A stretch of 39,444 nucleotides of DNA, taken from JBDTRY01 sp039931435 (GTDB taxonomy: Bacteria > Acidobacteriota > Thermoanaerobaculia > Gp7-AA8). The stretch lies in contig JBDTRY010000012.1 of assembly GCA_039931435.1 (NCBI GenBank), positions 1 to 39,444 on the forward strand, given 5' to 3'. The notes beneath the pieces are model-generated. The model saw only the letters and a program-made list of their open reading frames with translations, did no database searches and was not told the DNA's origin. Of this stretch, positions 26,145 through 34,265 are shown piece after piece. The translations under genes were made by a program, and so were the position numbers. Position 1 is the stretch's first letter, and every line of letters starts with the position of its first letter.

Positions 26145-28595
26145 TCAGATTCCCGACAGCACTTCCCAGATTCTCTGCAACTGAGCGAGCCGTGGTCTGG
26201 ACTCAGAGTCGGCGCGATAATAAATCTCCTGGGGCCTTACGAATCCCAGCATCCTCTTCCGACTCAGCGAAAGTTGGGATGAGTGGCAAAGAATCGCTGA
26301 CTTCTTAACGATGCGTTCGTCCGGAGTCAGATTCAACTCGATCGCAGGCCGATCCGTCCTCGGATTGCCGTGGACCAGGTACGTAACCTCCGTCAGTCCA
26401 GGGAGCCTGGCACCGATGCGCTCGACTGCACGCCGCGCGAGCGTTCCAAGCATTCGATGATCGGGATGCAGATCAGTCCGGCTGGGAATGACCAGCAAGT
26501 CAGGCCGGAAGCTCGCCACCTGTCCGGCGAGCAGGCGGGAGAGCTCCGCGGATTGCTGGGTGGTCAGTGCGCTCAGGCCACTATCGGGATAGCCGAGGAA
26601 CAGAGCGGAAGAGTCAGGAACGTTCAGTTGCCTCAATGCCGCTCGGGCTTCCCGGATTCGAATCGCTCCCCATCGGGCCCGGTCACCGTCCTTGATCGCC
26701 CACTTTTTTTCCACGAATCGCTGCGGCCACGGATTGTGCTCCCCGCTGGTGGCGAAGATCACCTTCACGACCGCGCCGCTGGCGACGGCCCTCTGAAGAA
26801 GTCCACCCGTGGCCAGCGATTCGTCGTCCGGGTGAGGGGCGAGCACCAGCACGCGCCGCCAGGGAAATGGCTGGTCGCGCGAACCACCGAACGGCGAGAA
26901 GCCACGCGCCACCGCCGGACTCCACAAGATCGCTACCGCGCCCTGGCGGGCGGCCGAACGAAACACGTGAGGACCGACCGGAAGAAATTCAGGGTGCACA
27001 TACGGCGCCCCGTCGATGGTGCCCCGTGCCGGGCCCGAGGCAGACACGGCAGCGTAGGAGGCCGGCACGGCGATGTCGAAAGCCTCCTCCTCCCCGGCCC
27101 GGGCGGGAAGAAACTGGCCCGCCACACGCAGCAACCCCACGTCGATGAAATACTCATTGAGAAAACTTCGCACACGTGCGGGAATGCGGTCGCTATCCGC
27201 CACCGCAACAGTGGCCCGATTGGCGACGATCGACCGCTCCAGATCTCCACGAAGCAAACCAGCGCGCATTTGTGCTCTGCAGATCCTTTCCACCACGAAA
27301 TAGAACGCGCGGGGCCGAAAAATTGTCTCACCCTTGAGGTCCACGACCGTGTCCGCCGACCTCGTCAGGTTCAGTACTGCTGCGAGCGTTGCGATGCTCT
27401 CCCGCGTGTTATCGCGCCAGAGCCTGCCATGGCTCACGATCATGATGGCACCAAGCACGACCGCCGAGATTCCGACCGTGGCCCGCCTCGACCACAGCGG
27501 AGGAACAACGCCTCGTGCCATCGCGGATTCAGCAATCCATCCCCCGAAAAACAGTGCCAGCAGAGGATAGGAAGGCGTCATATCGCGCCAGTTGACGATT
27601 GGCCACAGCCCCAGGACGAGCGCCACGTAACTGAACGCCGCGGTGAAAATAAATATCCTCTTCCTGCGAAGTGAATCCACCAGGGTCGATCCTGCCACTA
27701 CCGCAGCCAACCGGATGTAGAACCAGGACAACAGGGCCAGCGCTCCCAGACCGAGAATTCGCCGGGTCAGCCGCACCGGATACCTTTCATTGAACGTGAA
27801 GACGCAATAAACCATGTCCGACAGAGCGTGACGTGACATGAACCAGAAGAACAATGCGCCAGGGATGAGCAACGATCCCGCCAGGAAAGGTAATCCCATG
27901 CGAAGAAGGGGCCGCACCTTCAATTCGGGTTTGCCTCCCCGGAGCCTCACAGCAAGAGTGGCGAGCAGCAATGCGGCCCCGAGCATCGTCGACTTCATGG
28001 AAAACCCGATTCCCACTCCGAAAATCAGACCAGCCGCAAACATCGGCCACGGCCTCAACCTCTCGCTGGTAAGAATGAGCAGGATTGCCAGCCAGCAGAC
28101 CATCCACGGATTGTCGTTCCGGAATTCGGTCGAGGTGAAGAAAAAGGAAGGAGTTGCCGCGAGAAGGGCCACCGACCAGAGAGCGGCGCGGCGTGAAAAA
28201 AGCCGAGTTCCCAGAGCGAACGTCATGAGGAGGATGGCCACGTAGCAGGGAAGCATGAGGACACGGCTCCACAGCAGAATATCTGGCCGGGGGCCGATGA
28301 ACCGGACAACGGGCTCCGTAATGATGGGTAACAGAGGAGTGTGGTTGTCGAAAAAGTCACGATATTGCACATGTCCCTGAGTGAGTTCCCAGGCCAGATG
28401 CAGATGCTGAGGCTCATCGGAATCGAACGCATACATCCGGATGGCGTACACATGGAGCACCCCGAGAACGAGAATCAGGGAGAGAATCAGCGCCTCTACG
28501 AGGCCTTCCGCATGCGAGAGGGCCCCCGCAGCCACTGGGGCTGCCGCTGGTTCTTCAGTATTCGTCTGCGGTGCGATCGTGAAACTGGTCTCCAT
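26145..28595 (-). CDS. GT-C glycosyltransferase fused to PIG-L/LmbE deacetylase domain
   Basis: The 816-residue protein joins two enzyme modules. Residues 30-410 hold about ten membrane helices. The first loop carries DSDEPQHLH (Asp58, Asp60, Glu61) and YRDFFDNHTPLLP, typical of ArnT/PMT-like GT-C enzymes that move sugars from lipid carriers on the outer face of the membrane. Residues 410-575 form a soluble linker domain. From about 583 a PIG-L/LmbE domain begins with LVLAPHPDDES (His588, Asp590, Asp591) and later has HPDHR, the zinc-site signature of N-acetylglucosamine deacetylases. The fusion implies that transfer and deacetylation of an amino sugar are coupled. No ribosome site is seen. 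No other glycan genes are adjacent. Confidence 0.88.
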   Translation of the reverse strand: METSFTIAPQTNTEEPAAAPVAAGALSHAEGLVEALILSLILVLGVLHVYAIRMYAFDSDEPQHLHLAWELTQGHVQYRDFFDNHTPLLPIITEPVVRFIGPRPDILLWSRVLMLPCYVAILLMTFALGTRLFSRRAALWSVALLAATPSFFFTSTEFRNDNPWMVCWLAILLILTSERLRPWPMFAAGLIFGVGIGFSMKSTMLGAALLLATLAVRLRGGKPELKVRPLLRMGLPFLAGSLLIPGALFFWFMSRHALSDMVYCVFTFNERYPVRLTRRILGLGALALLSWFYIRLAAVVAGSTLVDSLRRKRIFIFTAAFSYVALVLGLWPIVNWRDMTPSYPLLALFFGGWIAESAMARGVVPPLWSRRATVGISAVVLGAIMIVSHGRLWRDNTRESIATLAAVLNLTRSADTVVDLKGETIFRPRAFYFVVERICRAQMRAGLLRGDLERSIVANRATVAVADSDRIPARVRSFLNEYFIDVGLLRVAGQFLPARAGEEEAFDIAVPASYAAVSASGPARGTIDGAPYVHPEFLPVGPHVFRSAARQGAVAILWSPAVARGFSPFGGSRDQPFPWRRVLVLAPHPDDESLATGGLLQRAVASGAVVKVIFATSGEHNPWPQRFVEKKWAIKDGDRARWGAIRIREARAALRQLNVPDSSALFLGYPDSGLSALTTQQSAELSRLLAGQVASFRPDLLVIPSRTDLHPDHRMLGTLARRAVERIGARLPGLTEVTYLVHGNPRTDRPAIELNLTPDERIVKKSAILCHSSQLSLSRKRMLGFVRPQEIYYRADSESRPRLAQLQRIWEVLSGI

Positions 28596-28695
28596 CAGGC
28601 AGGGCCGTCGCTACAGGGCCGTGGAAATAGAGGATCGCACATCGATTCTTAACCGCAGATGAATCCAGTGAGACGGCCCGGTTGTACAATCACTC

Positions 28696-29172
28696 ATGCG
28701 CATTTCCGGGGCTGGACTTTTCAAGACGGTCGCGCTGGTCGTCATCGTCCTCTTCGCCTGGAAAAAAGGGTTGCCCTGGTTTCATGAAAACTTCCGGCCC
28801 ACGGACGAACACTCGTCCATCGGAGATTCCGGCCGATCCGGCAGCCTTTGTGTCGATCGGGCCACCAACGCCAGCAACGAACTGGGTTCCGGTGTGGGAC
28901 GTTTCGTGAACCCTCCCTATGACATCGCGGCCTGGGACACCTTCCGCATTCGGGTCGACACGCGAACGACGGACGCCGAAGCCGCCTGCTCCTGCAGCTC
29001 CGACTCCTGCAACCGAGCTCAGGAAGCCATGGGCAACCTGAGAACGCTGACGCAGCAGCTGGACGCCGCGATTCGCAATGGAACGGCTCCTCCTGGCGAT
29101 ATCGTTCACACGCAGGACACGATCGATCAGGGAATCGAGGCGGCACGACGGATCGCATCGCGTGGGAACTGA
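28696..29172 (+). CDS. Small membrane-anchored protein of unknown function with Cys cluster
   Basis: The 158-residue protein has one N-terminal membrane helix (about 8-22) and an exported or cytoplasmic soluble part. That part has a cysteine at residue 52 and a CSCSSDSC cluster near 98-105, then a helical tail with LRTLTQQLDAAIR. I do not recognise the family. The cysteines could bind metal or form disulfides. ATG 28696 is preceded by TACAAT at 28685-28690, close enough to hint at a leaderless or short-leader transcript. It is divergent from the glycosyltransferase fusion by 100 bases and ends in a likely terminator hairpin. Confidence 0.7.
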   Translation: MRISGAGLFKTVALVVIVLFAWKKGLPWFHENFRPTDEHSSIGDSGRSGSLCVDRATNASNELGSGVGRFVNPPYDIAAWDTFRIRVDTRTTDAEAACSCSSDSCNRAQEAMGNLRTLTQQLDAAIRNGTAPPGDIVHTQDTIDQGIEAARRIASRGN

Positions 29173-29175
29173 TCC

Positions 29176-29191
29176 CGGGCCGAAGGGCCCG
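29176..29191 (+). terminator. Short terminator-like hairpin
   Basis: CGGGCC-GAAG-GGCCCG forms a perfect 6-bp GC stem with a tetraloop, three bases after the stop of the Cys-cluster gene. No T-tract follows. Confidence 0.4.
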
Positions 29192-29301
29192 ACGGAGCAG
29201 CGGCCCGCAATCAATAAAACGTCATAAAAGGGGATGTACTGGTGGGGCCGGGCGCGCCGAATCTGACGTCAGGTTGACACTTCACTGACCCTGGGAAGTG
29301 C

Positions 29302-29562
29302 ATGATCGTCGCGAAGATGCCTGACGCGATGACCGAGGAAACCGTACAGCGAGAAGTCGAACTGCGGGGACTGACCTTCTTTGCCGCTGTGGATTTCGTG
29401 TCTGCGACCGTGGTTTCGATCGAATGCGAGCGTCATCAGCAAGTCTCGCAGTTCCCATCTCTGACCGGCTCTGATCGACGGTACGTCGTGCTCCTGCGCG
29501 GTTGCTGCCACTCCGTTCTCGATCGGGTGCAACAGGCTCTCCTGGCCCGCATCTCCGGCTGA
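29302..29562 (+). CDS. Hypothetical small protein
   Basis: This 86-residue frame begins MIVAKMPDAMTEE and ends LLARISG. It has no signal, membrane helix or motif I recognise. Third codon positions favour G and C about as in neighbouring genes, which supports it over the frames on the opposite strand. GGGAAG lies three bases ahead of ATG 29302, a tight spacing; ATG 29317 is a fair alternative. It converges with a PilZ-like gene. Coding status is moderately likely only. Confidence 0.45.
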   Translation: MIVAKMPDAMTEETVQREVELRGLTFFAAVDFVSATVVSIECERHQQVSQFPSLTGSDRRYVVLLRGCCHSVLDRVQQALLARISG

Positions 29563-29580
29563 GGTCAGCAAAGAATCGAG

Positions 29581-30300
29581 TCATTCACCGGCACGCTGGG
29601 CGACGAGACGGGCAACGCGCGCCAGCGATATTCTCCGATCGAGATAGTGCCAGATAGCCAGAACCTCCGCCGAATAGTGGTCGTGTAACCGGCGCCGGAG
29701 CGTCGTGCGCAGAAGCAGTGCCGCAGAGCGCTCATAGTGATTGCGCGCTCTGCTCGGGTCGTTCCGTAGCTTCTTCTCGGCCAGTTCGACGAGCATCCGC
29801 AACTCGGCGTCTCGTTGTGCGCGCTCGGCTTTTGCGCGGGCAGCCTTCATCGCCTGCCTCGCGGCAGGAGAGACTTCCCTCTCCGGCGACCGCCTCACTT
29901 CACCGAGAAGGCCGCGCAGGGCGCTCAGCGTCGCTTCGTCCGCACCGACAACACGAAGGCCGGACCGGTAACGTTCGCGGCCGCCGACCCCGGGTGAAAC
30001 CCGGCTCCAGACGGTCCTGCTCTCGAATTCGAACGACCCTGCTTCCGGGCTTTTCTCGTCCAGGCGTATGGAGCGGTGCATCCAATCGAACACGCGCCCG
30101 TGAACGAAGCGGATAATGTCGGTACTGCCCACGGCCAGCGGTTGCGCGTGTTCGATCTGAAATCCGGCCTCGCCCAGATCGTAGATCCACACTGTTGTCG
30201 AGCCGAGCGACGCCTGCACCGGAACGGGTGTGACGTACCGGGGGGATCGTCTGCGTTCGGAAGAGTCGAGGTCGCTCACGAGAGATCGCTTCGTAGCCAT
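29581..30300 (-). CDS. PilZ-like protein with C-terminal helical module (paralog 2)
   Basis: The 239-residue protein repeats the layout of the gene at 11.5 kb. RxxxR is at 17-21 (RRSPR), the second motif reads D41-LGEAG with Gly in place of Ser, and WSRV and YRSGLRVV follow. A highly charged Arg/Ala/Glu helix covers about 130-180 and replaces the Pro-rich linker. The last third is helical and contains AIWHYLDR near 220-227, matching AVWEFLGR of the other copies. The start at 30300 is uncertain: GTG 30318 or ATG 30315 lie in frame with GGGGGAG upstream. It is divergent from paralog 3 across 190 bases. Confidence 0.78.
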   Translation of the reverse strand: MATKRSLVSDLDSSERRRSPRYVTPVPVQASLGSTTVWIYDLGEAGFQIEHAQPLAVGSTDIIRFVHGRVFDWMHRSIRLDEKSPEAGSFEFESRTVWSRVSPGVGGRERYRSGLRVVGADEATLSALRGLLGEVRRSPEREVSPAARQAMKAARAKAERAQRDAELRMLVELAEKKLRNDPSRARNHYERSAALLLRTTLRRRLHDHYSAEVLAIWHYLDRRISLARVARLVAQRAGE

Positions 30301-30490
30301 CTTACCGCGCCGCATCACAGTCCCGAAACTCCCCCAGGGGATTCTCGAACGGTTGATTCACCAATGTTTTTTGGCCCTGAGGGCGCCGGTCGGGTATTCT
30401 TGTTTCGATCGTTCGAGGGATCCGCATGAAACGGCGCCGTTGGTTTTGTCATCGATCGGCGCGGGTGAGAAAAGGGTGGGTGGTCCGTTC

Positions 30491-31291
30491 ATGTCTATCG
30501 GGTCGGTGCGCACTTCCGTTGTCCCCTCACCTCTCGAGGGCGTCCTTCCCGTACGGGAGTCTCGCGCAGGCACTCGGCACAGGATCGTTGTCAACTACCC
30601 CGCGGTATTCGGCAGTACGGCGGTGATGATCTGCGACCTTGCCGAAGGCGGTTTCCAGGTAGCGCACAGGGAATCGCTGCGCATCGGATCCGCCAATCGG
30701 CTCGAACTTCCGGCAGAGTCGCTCCGAGGTACTGCCACCTCAGCCAATTCATTCGATGTGCGCGTGGTCTGGAGCAGGTTGAACGACCCCAACACACCTC
30801 CCAGCTATCGATCAGGCTTACGCATCGAGAAAGCGGACGCGGACAGCCGGAGCGCTCTGCGAAGGCTTATACCTCAACTCGGAGTCGCCGATCATGACGC
30901 CTTCCGGCGCAAGCGCCGGAAGTTCGAAGGAGTGGGCGCTCCGCCAAAGGTTGAAATTTCCCGCGAGTCTGCGAGCCGTATTCAAATAGCCCGGCGATAT
31001 CTGCTATCCCATCTCGTCGAAGCTATGCGGTTTTATGGCCGGGCAAAACAGCGTTTGACCCCCGAGGAAATCCGCACGATCGAAGATCCGCGGGCGTCCT
31101 ACCGGGAAATGACCGAGTCCCTGCCCATCGCCCTCGCGGTCTGGGAGTTTCTGGGGAGGGACGTCCCCCTGGAAGGCATCACGAGTATGTTCGAGAATCC
31201 ACCGGCTCTCGACGACCACAAGCCCGCACCTCCCCGCTTCACCGAGATCGTGCCCCGGTCTCCACTCGATCCTTTTGAAATCTGCCGATGA
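30491..31291 (+). CDS. PilZ-like protein with C-terminal helical module (paralog 3)
   Basis: The 266-residue protein has RxxxR at 25-29 (RAGTR), a second motif D49-LAEGG with Ala for Ser, VVWSRL, and YRSGLRIE. After a basic linker (FRRKRRKF) comes a helical region with ARRYLLSHLVEAMRFYGRAK and then AVWEFLGR. A Pro-rich tail extends about 25 residues further than in the paralogs. A much longer upstream frame exists but overlaps paralog 2 on the other strand, so ATG 30491 is preferred, although its ribosome site is weak. It ends 15 bases from the convergent TetR gene. Confidence 0.78.
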   Translation: MSIGSVRTSVVPSPLEGVLPVRESRAGTRHRIVVNYPAVFGSTAVMICDLAEGGFQVAHRESLRIGSANRLELPAESLRGTATSANSFDVRVVWSRLNDPNTPPSYRSGLRIEKADADSRSALRRLIPQLGVADHDAFRRKRRKFEGVGAPPKVEISRESASRIQIARRYLLSHLVEAMRFYGRAKQRLTPEEIRTIEDPRASYREMTESLPIALAVWEFLGRDVPLEGITSMFENPPALDDHKPAPPRFTEIVPRSPLDPFEICR

Positions 31292-31306
31292 AATTGCGGG
31301 AACGTC

Positions 31307-31903
31307 CTAAAGGCAACCGATAAACTGAGTGAGGATGGCGCGGATCTCTTTGTCGGATACGGAGTGATCCTCCCCTCGACGTTCGCTCACGAAGCGATCG
31401 CGGAGCATGCCCTCGGCGGCGCCCATCAGCGCGGAGACGATTGCTCCTTCGTTGAACTTCATGGTGAACTCCCCGTCTCGCTTGCCACGGGAGATCAGAT
31501 TGCGCAGAAGATCGTTGAATTTCAAAAACCCCTCGGAAAGCTGAATGTCCCGGCCCGAGGACCGGACGCGGCGGCTTTCGAATAGAAGCAGAAAGGCGGC
31601 CTCGGGGTCTTCGCCGAAAGACTGAATGAGAGCGGAAAGGACACCGAGGAGTGCGTCGCGGGCGTTCGGAGCCCTGGTCAACACCTCTTCGATGGCCTCG
31701 TTCAGCGGCCTCCAGCTTTCATTGAAGATGGCCTCGAGCAGGCCGGCCTTTCCGCCAAAATAGCGAACAAGCTGCGACTCGGAGGTCCCTGCCTTGCGGG
31801 CGATCGCCGAGGTCGCGGTCTGTTCGTACCCACTCTTCGCAAAGAGCGCTTTTCCGGCCCAGATCAGGCGCGAGCGGGAAGTCTGTGTAGCATCGAAGTC
31901 CAT
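31307..31903 (-). CDS. TetR-family transcriptional regulator
   Basis: The 198-residue protein has an N-terminal helix-turn-helix (about residues 29-50, with TSAIARKAGTSESQLVRYFGGKAGLLEAIF) and an all-helical ligand-binding and dimerisation domain. The HTH is a near-perfect TetR match; the effector cannot be predicted. It is divergent from the VWFA protein gene. The 186-base gap holds palindromes that could be its operator. ATG 31903 is taken as the start; a GTG at 31927 is in frame with AGGA close by and cannot be excluded. Confidence 0.9.
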   Translation of the reverse strand: MDFDATQTSRSRLIWAGKALFAKSGYEQTATSAIARKAGTSESQLVRYFGGKAGLLEAIFNESWRPLNEAIEEVLTRAPNARDALLGVLSALIQSFGEDPEAAFLLLFESRRVRSSGRDIQLSEGFLKFNDLLRNLISRGKRDGEFTMKFNEGAIVSALMGAAEGMLRDRFVSERRGEDHSVSDKEIRAILTQFIGCL

Positions 31904-31975
31904 CAAAATGCCGTTCCGCGGGCTCACCTTCCTGCGTCCCGCGAGGTGGGGATGGCAGCGTTACCATCACTCCAC

Positions 31976-32005
31976 AATATAGTTCACAACGAAAAAGACA
32001 AACAA
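31976..32005 (-). promoter_or_regulatory. Candidate promoter of the TetR gene
   Basis: On the minus strand TTGTTT (32005-32000) and TATATT (31981-31976) are separated by 18 bases. The -35 lies inside the inverted repeat described as a possible operator, which would fit autorepression. Confidence 0.3.
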
Positions 32006-32026
32006 GGCGCTCACTTGTTAACAGGT
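32001..32026. promoter_or_regulatory. Overlapping palindromes, possible TetR operator
   Basis: Two inverted repeats overlap: AACAAG (32001-32006) with CTTGTT (32014-32019), and a 14-base near palindrome (32013-32026) with core TGTTAACA, matched at 12 of 14 positions. They lie between the divergent TetR and VWFA genes, where a TetR dimer would be expected to bind. Confidence 0.4.
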
Positions 32027-32089
32027 CCGCTCGCGCACACTGATAGAATCGGTCCAACCCGTACCTTTTCGACAACCCCGGAGCATCCA

Positions 32090-33730
32090 ATGCACACTTT
32101 TCGACGAAGCCTTCTTTTCGCTGCGATGGCAACCAGCCTTTCTTTTGGAGCTGCGGCAGAACAGGCGCCCGTATCCGAGACGCTCAATGTGAAGCGGACC
32201 AATGTGGATTTCGTCGTGACCAACGCGAAAGGCGAACCCGTTCACGGACTGACCGCCGATCAGTTTCAGGTTCTGGAGAACGGCAAGCCTCAGACAATTA
32301 CCAATTTCTCGGAAATCCTGAGTGCTGCCGATTCGAACACAGCCTCCACGGTTCCTCGCTACATCGCCATTTTTTTCGACAACTACTCGATCACGCCGGC
32401 CAACCGGTCACGCTTCATCGCCTCGCTCCGCACCGCGCTCAAAGTCATGGTTCGCCCCGGTGACCGTGTAGCCGTGCAGAGCTGGAACCGCCGCACGATG
32501 ACCTACGTCCCCTTCACCACGGACCTTGGACAAATCGATCAGGCCCTCGACAAGATAGGGGGTGAAGTCGGTACGTCCCTGGAAATGGAAAGGCGTTCGG
32601 CGGAACAGCAGATCGAACAGGTGGCGAACGATGCCGCGCTGAGTTCACGTCCCAACCCCGACACGTACAGTTCAGGGCTGTCCGCCGCACGACACTACGC
32701 GGATACGCGCACCAGGGACGTGAAGAGTTCCATCAACGCCGTAGGTAGCTATCTTTCAGCGATGGCTGGTCTGGACGGAAGAAAGGTGCTCATTCTCACC
32801 GGGGAGAGCCTTCCCCTCCGTCCCGGTGCGGAAATCTTCCAGAAACTGGAAATGGCAAAGGCCAGAATGACATCCAGCCAGACCGGTGCCCCGAATCTGG
32901 AATCGGGTCAGTACGATCTGTCGCGTGACGTGTCGGCACTCGGCGCTGCGGCCAACAGCGCCGGAGTGACCGTCTATGCCATCAACCCCAATGGCACGTC
33001 CCGATCGAACAGCGGCTCGGTTGAAAACGGCACTACCGGTGACAATGTTGCCGATTTCGCGGTCGTCACATCGGGAATCGATGGTTACCAGTTACTGGCA
33101 CGGGAGACCGGCGGACTGGCACTGATCGGCACCAACACTTCCCAGTCGCTTGCCAGCGTCAATCAGGATCTCTCGTCGTATTATTCGGCGGCGTTCGCCT
33201 CGAATACTGAGAGTGGAGCAGGACACACCATCGAGGTGCGGACCACCGCTCCCGGCGCACGCCTGCGCTACGCAAGAAACGTCACGGTGCGTTCGCTCGG
33301 CGACGACGTCAGCCGCACGGTCATGGCCAACCAGCTCAATGAGCCTGCATCGAACGAGTTGGGGATCTCTCTTACAGCGGAGCCGATTCAGAAGCTGGAA
33401 GGAGGCAAGCGCAAGGTGGGCGTCGTCGTGATGATCCCCATCGCCCGGCTTCTCCTGCAGCCGGATGGCCAGCAGGTCAAAGGCGGCTTCTCCGTCTTTT
33501 TCTGTTCGGGCGATGCGAAGGGAGAAGTCTCATCGGTCAGTTCGCAACGGCACGACATCGCCTGGCCGACGGAAACGTATGCTGCGGCCAAAGCGAAATC
33601 GATCGGATACCGGATCGAAGTCGTCCAGGATCAGCCGAGGGATGTCATTTCGGTCGGAGTTGTCGATGAGAACTCGCAGACCACCGGCTATGCGAAGCTC
33701 AACCTGGCCGGCCCTCCGGCGGGGAGATGA
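32090..33730 (+). CDS. Secreted VWFA-related Acidobacterial domain protein
   Basis: The 546-residue protein has a signal peptide (1-24, ending near GAAAEQ). A short beta domain follows with VDFVVTNAKGEPVHGLTADQF. Next is a von Willebrand factor A-like domain from about 90 to 370, with IAIFFDNYS and later GRKVLILTGES. The usual DxSxS metal motif is altered to DNYSI. This matches the VWFA-related domain first defined from Acidobacteria. A C-terminal beta region lacks recognised motifs. A role in protein contacts outside the inner membrane is likely but unproven. GGAG lies eight bases before ATG 32090. A strong hairpin follows the stop. Confidence 0.88.
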   Translation: MHTFRRSLLFAAMATSLSFGAAAEQAPVSETLNVKRTNVDFVVTNAKGEPVHGLTADQFQVLENGKPQTITNFSEILSAADSNTASTVPRYIAIFFDNYSITPANRSRFIASLRTALKVMVRPGDRVAVQSWNRRTMTYVPFTTDLGQIDQALDKIGGEVGTSLEMERRSAEQQIEQVANDAALSSRPNPDTYSSGLSAARHYADTRTRDVKSSINAVGSYLSAMAGLDGRKVLILTGESLPLRPGAEIFQKLEMAKARMTSSQTGAPNLESGQYDLSRDVSALGAAANSAGVTVYAINPNGTSRSNSGSVENGTTGDNVADFAVVTSGIDGYQLLARETGGLALIGTNTSQSLASVNQDLSSYYSAAFASNTESGAGHTIEVRTTAPGARLRYARNVTVRSLGDDVSRTVMANQLNEPASNELGISLTAEPIQKLEGGKRKVGVVVMIPIARLLLQPDGQQVKGGFSVFFCSGDAKGEVSSVSSQRHDIAWPTETYAAAKAKSIGYRIEVVQDQPRDVISVGVVDENSQTTGYAKLNLAGPPAGR

Positions 33731-33777
33731 ACGCGGCGGCCCTCGGTGAGGTCAGTGAGGGACAGGCGACGAATTAT

Positions 33778-33802
33778 GGGGCGGTCCCGGCCGGACCGCC
33801 CC
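33778..33802. terminator. Strong GC hairpin after the VWFA gene
   Basis: GGGGCGGTCC (33778-33787) and GGACCGCCCC (33793-33802) form a perfect 10-bp stem with loop CGGCC, 48 bases past the VWFA stop. No T-tract follows, as with the other hairpins in this window. Confidence 0.6.
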
Positions 33803-33900
33803 AGCAGCGCACCGCGACGCGCGCGCGGTCTTCTAAGGCTGTAAATCCTGGAATGTGAGAGAGTCTGTCTGCAAGTAAGTTGTCTGTTTCGCGCGTCGCC

Positions 33901-33947
33901 GCTTGCTAACGGTGGTGATACTACCACCGGCGAACAGAATAGCAAGC
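33901..33947. repeat. Nested two-stem inverted repeat
   Basis: The outer arms GCTTGCTA (33901-33908) and TAGCAAGC (33940-33947) are perfect 8-base complements. They enclose a second perfect stem, CGGTGGT (33910-33916) / ACCACCG (33923-33929), with loop GATACT. It may be a structured leader RNA for the downstream symporter, a protein site or a terminator. I could not match it to a known riboswitch. Confidence 0.5.
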
Positions 33948-34265
33948 ATAATGCCTGATTCCCGCCCAATCCCCAGTGGCCCCGCGACGAAGGCCATCGG
34001 CGAGACGTAGGCCCATCGGGATCACACGCACGCGGGTCGACCAGATTCTCGCTGAGTTAACTCGATTTTCCAGTTGTGACCCCAACTTCTCCTCGCAGTG
34101 GGCACAGTGGATCGTCCCCGGCCGATGCCCCTCAATCCCGGTCCGTGTCTCCCGGAAGACGATCCCGGCCCTAGACGGTCCCGGCGTGGTGAAGGGAAAA
34201 GGGCGCCGGATCAGGGCCACCAGATTCCCGGATCCCCCACAACCTCATCTGCGATAATCTCGCGC

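Larger units (their letters stand above)
33731..34265. other. 535-base intergenic region between the VWFA and symporter genes
   Basis: It contains a strong hairpin at 33778-33802 and a nested two-stem structure at 33901-33947. The rest shows no gene I can support: frames on both strands use codons rare elsewhere in the window (AGA, AGG, ATA) and lack family features. A minus-strand frame (33921-34220) with one CxxC pair was considered and not called. Confidence 0.55.

Noticed and set aside
29269..29584. Two minus-strand frames of about 100 codons opposite the 86-residue frame
   Set aside because: Their amino-acid make-up is Arg/Ser-rich or irregular, and their starts lack ribosome sites. The plus-strand frame has the better codon pattern.
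33921..34220. Minus-strand open frame of 99 codons with a CxxC pair
   Set aside because: It uses rare codons (AGG, AGA, CTA), has no ribosome site and matches no family I know. It also runs through the nested inverted repeat.
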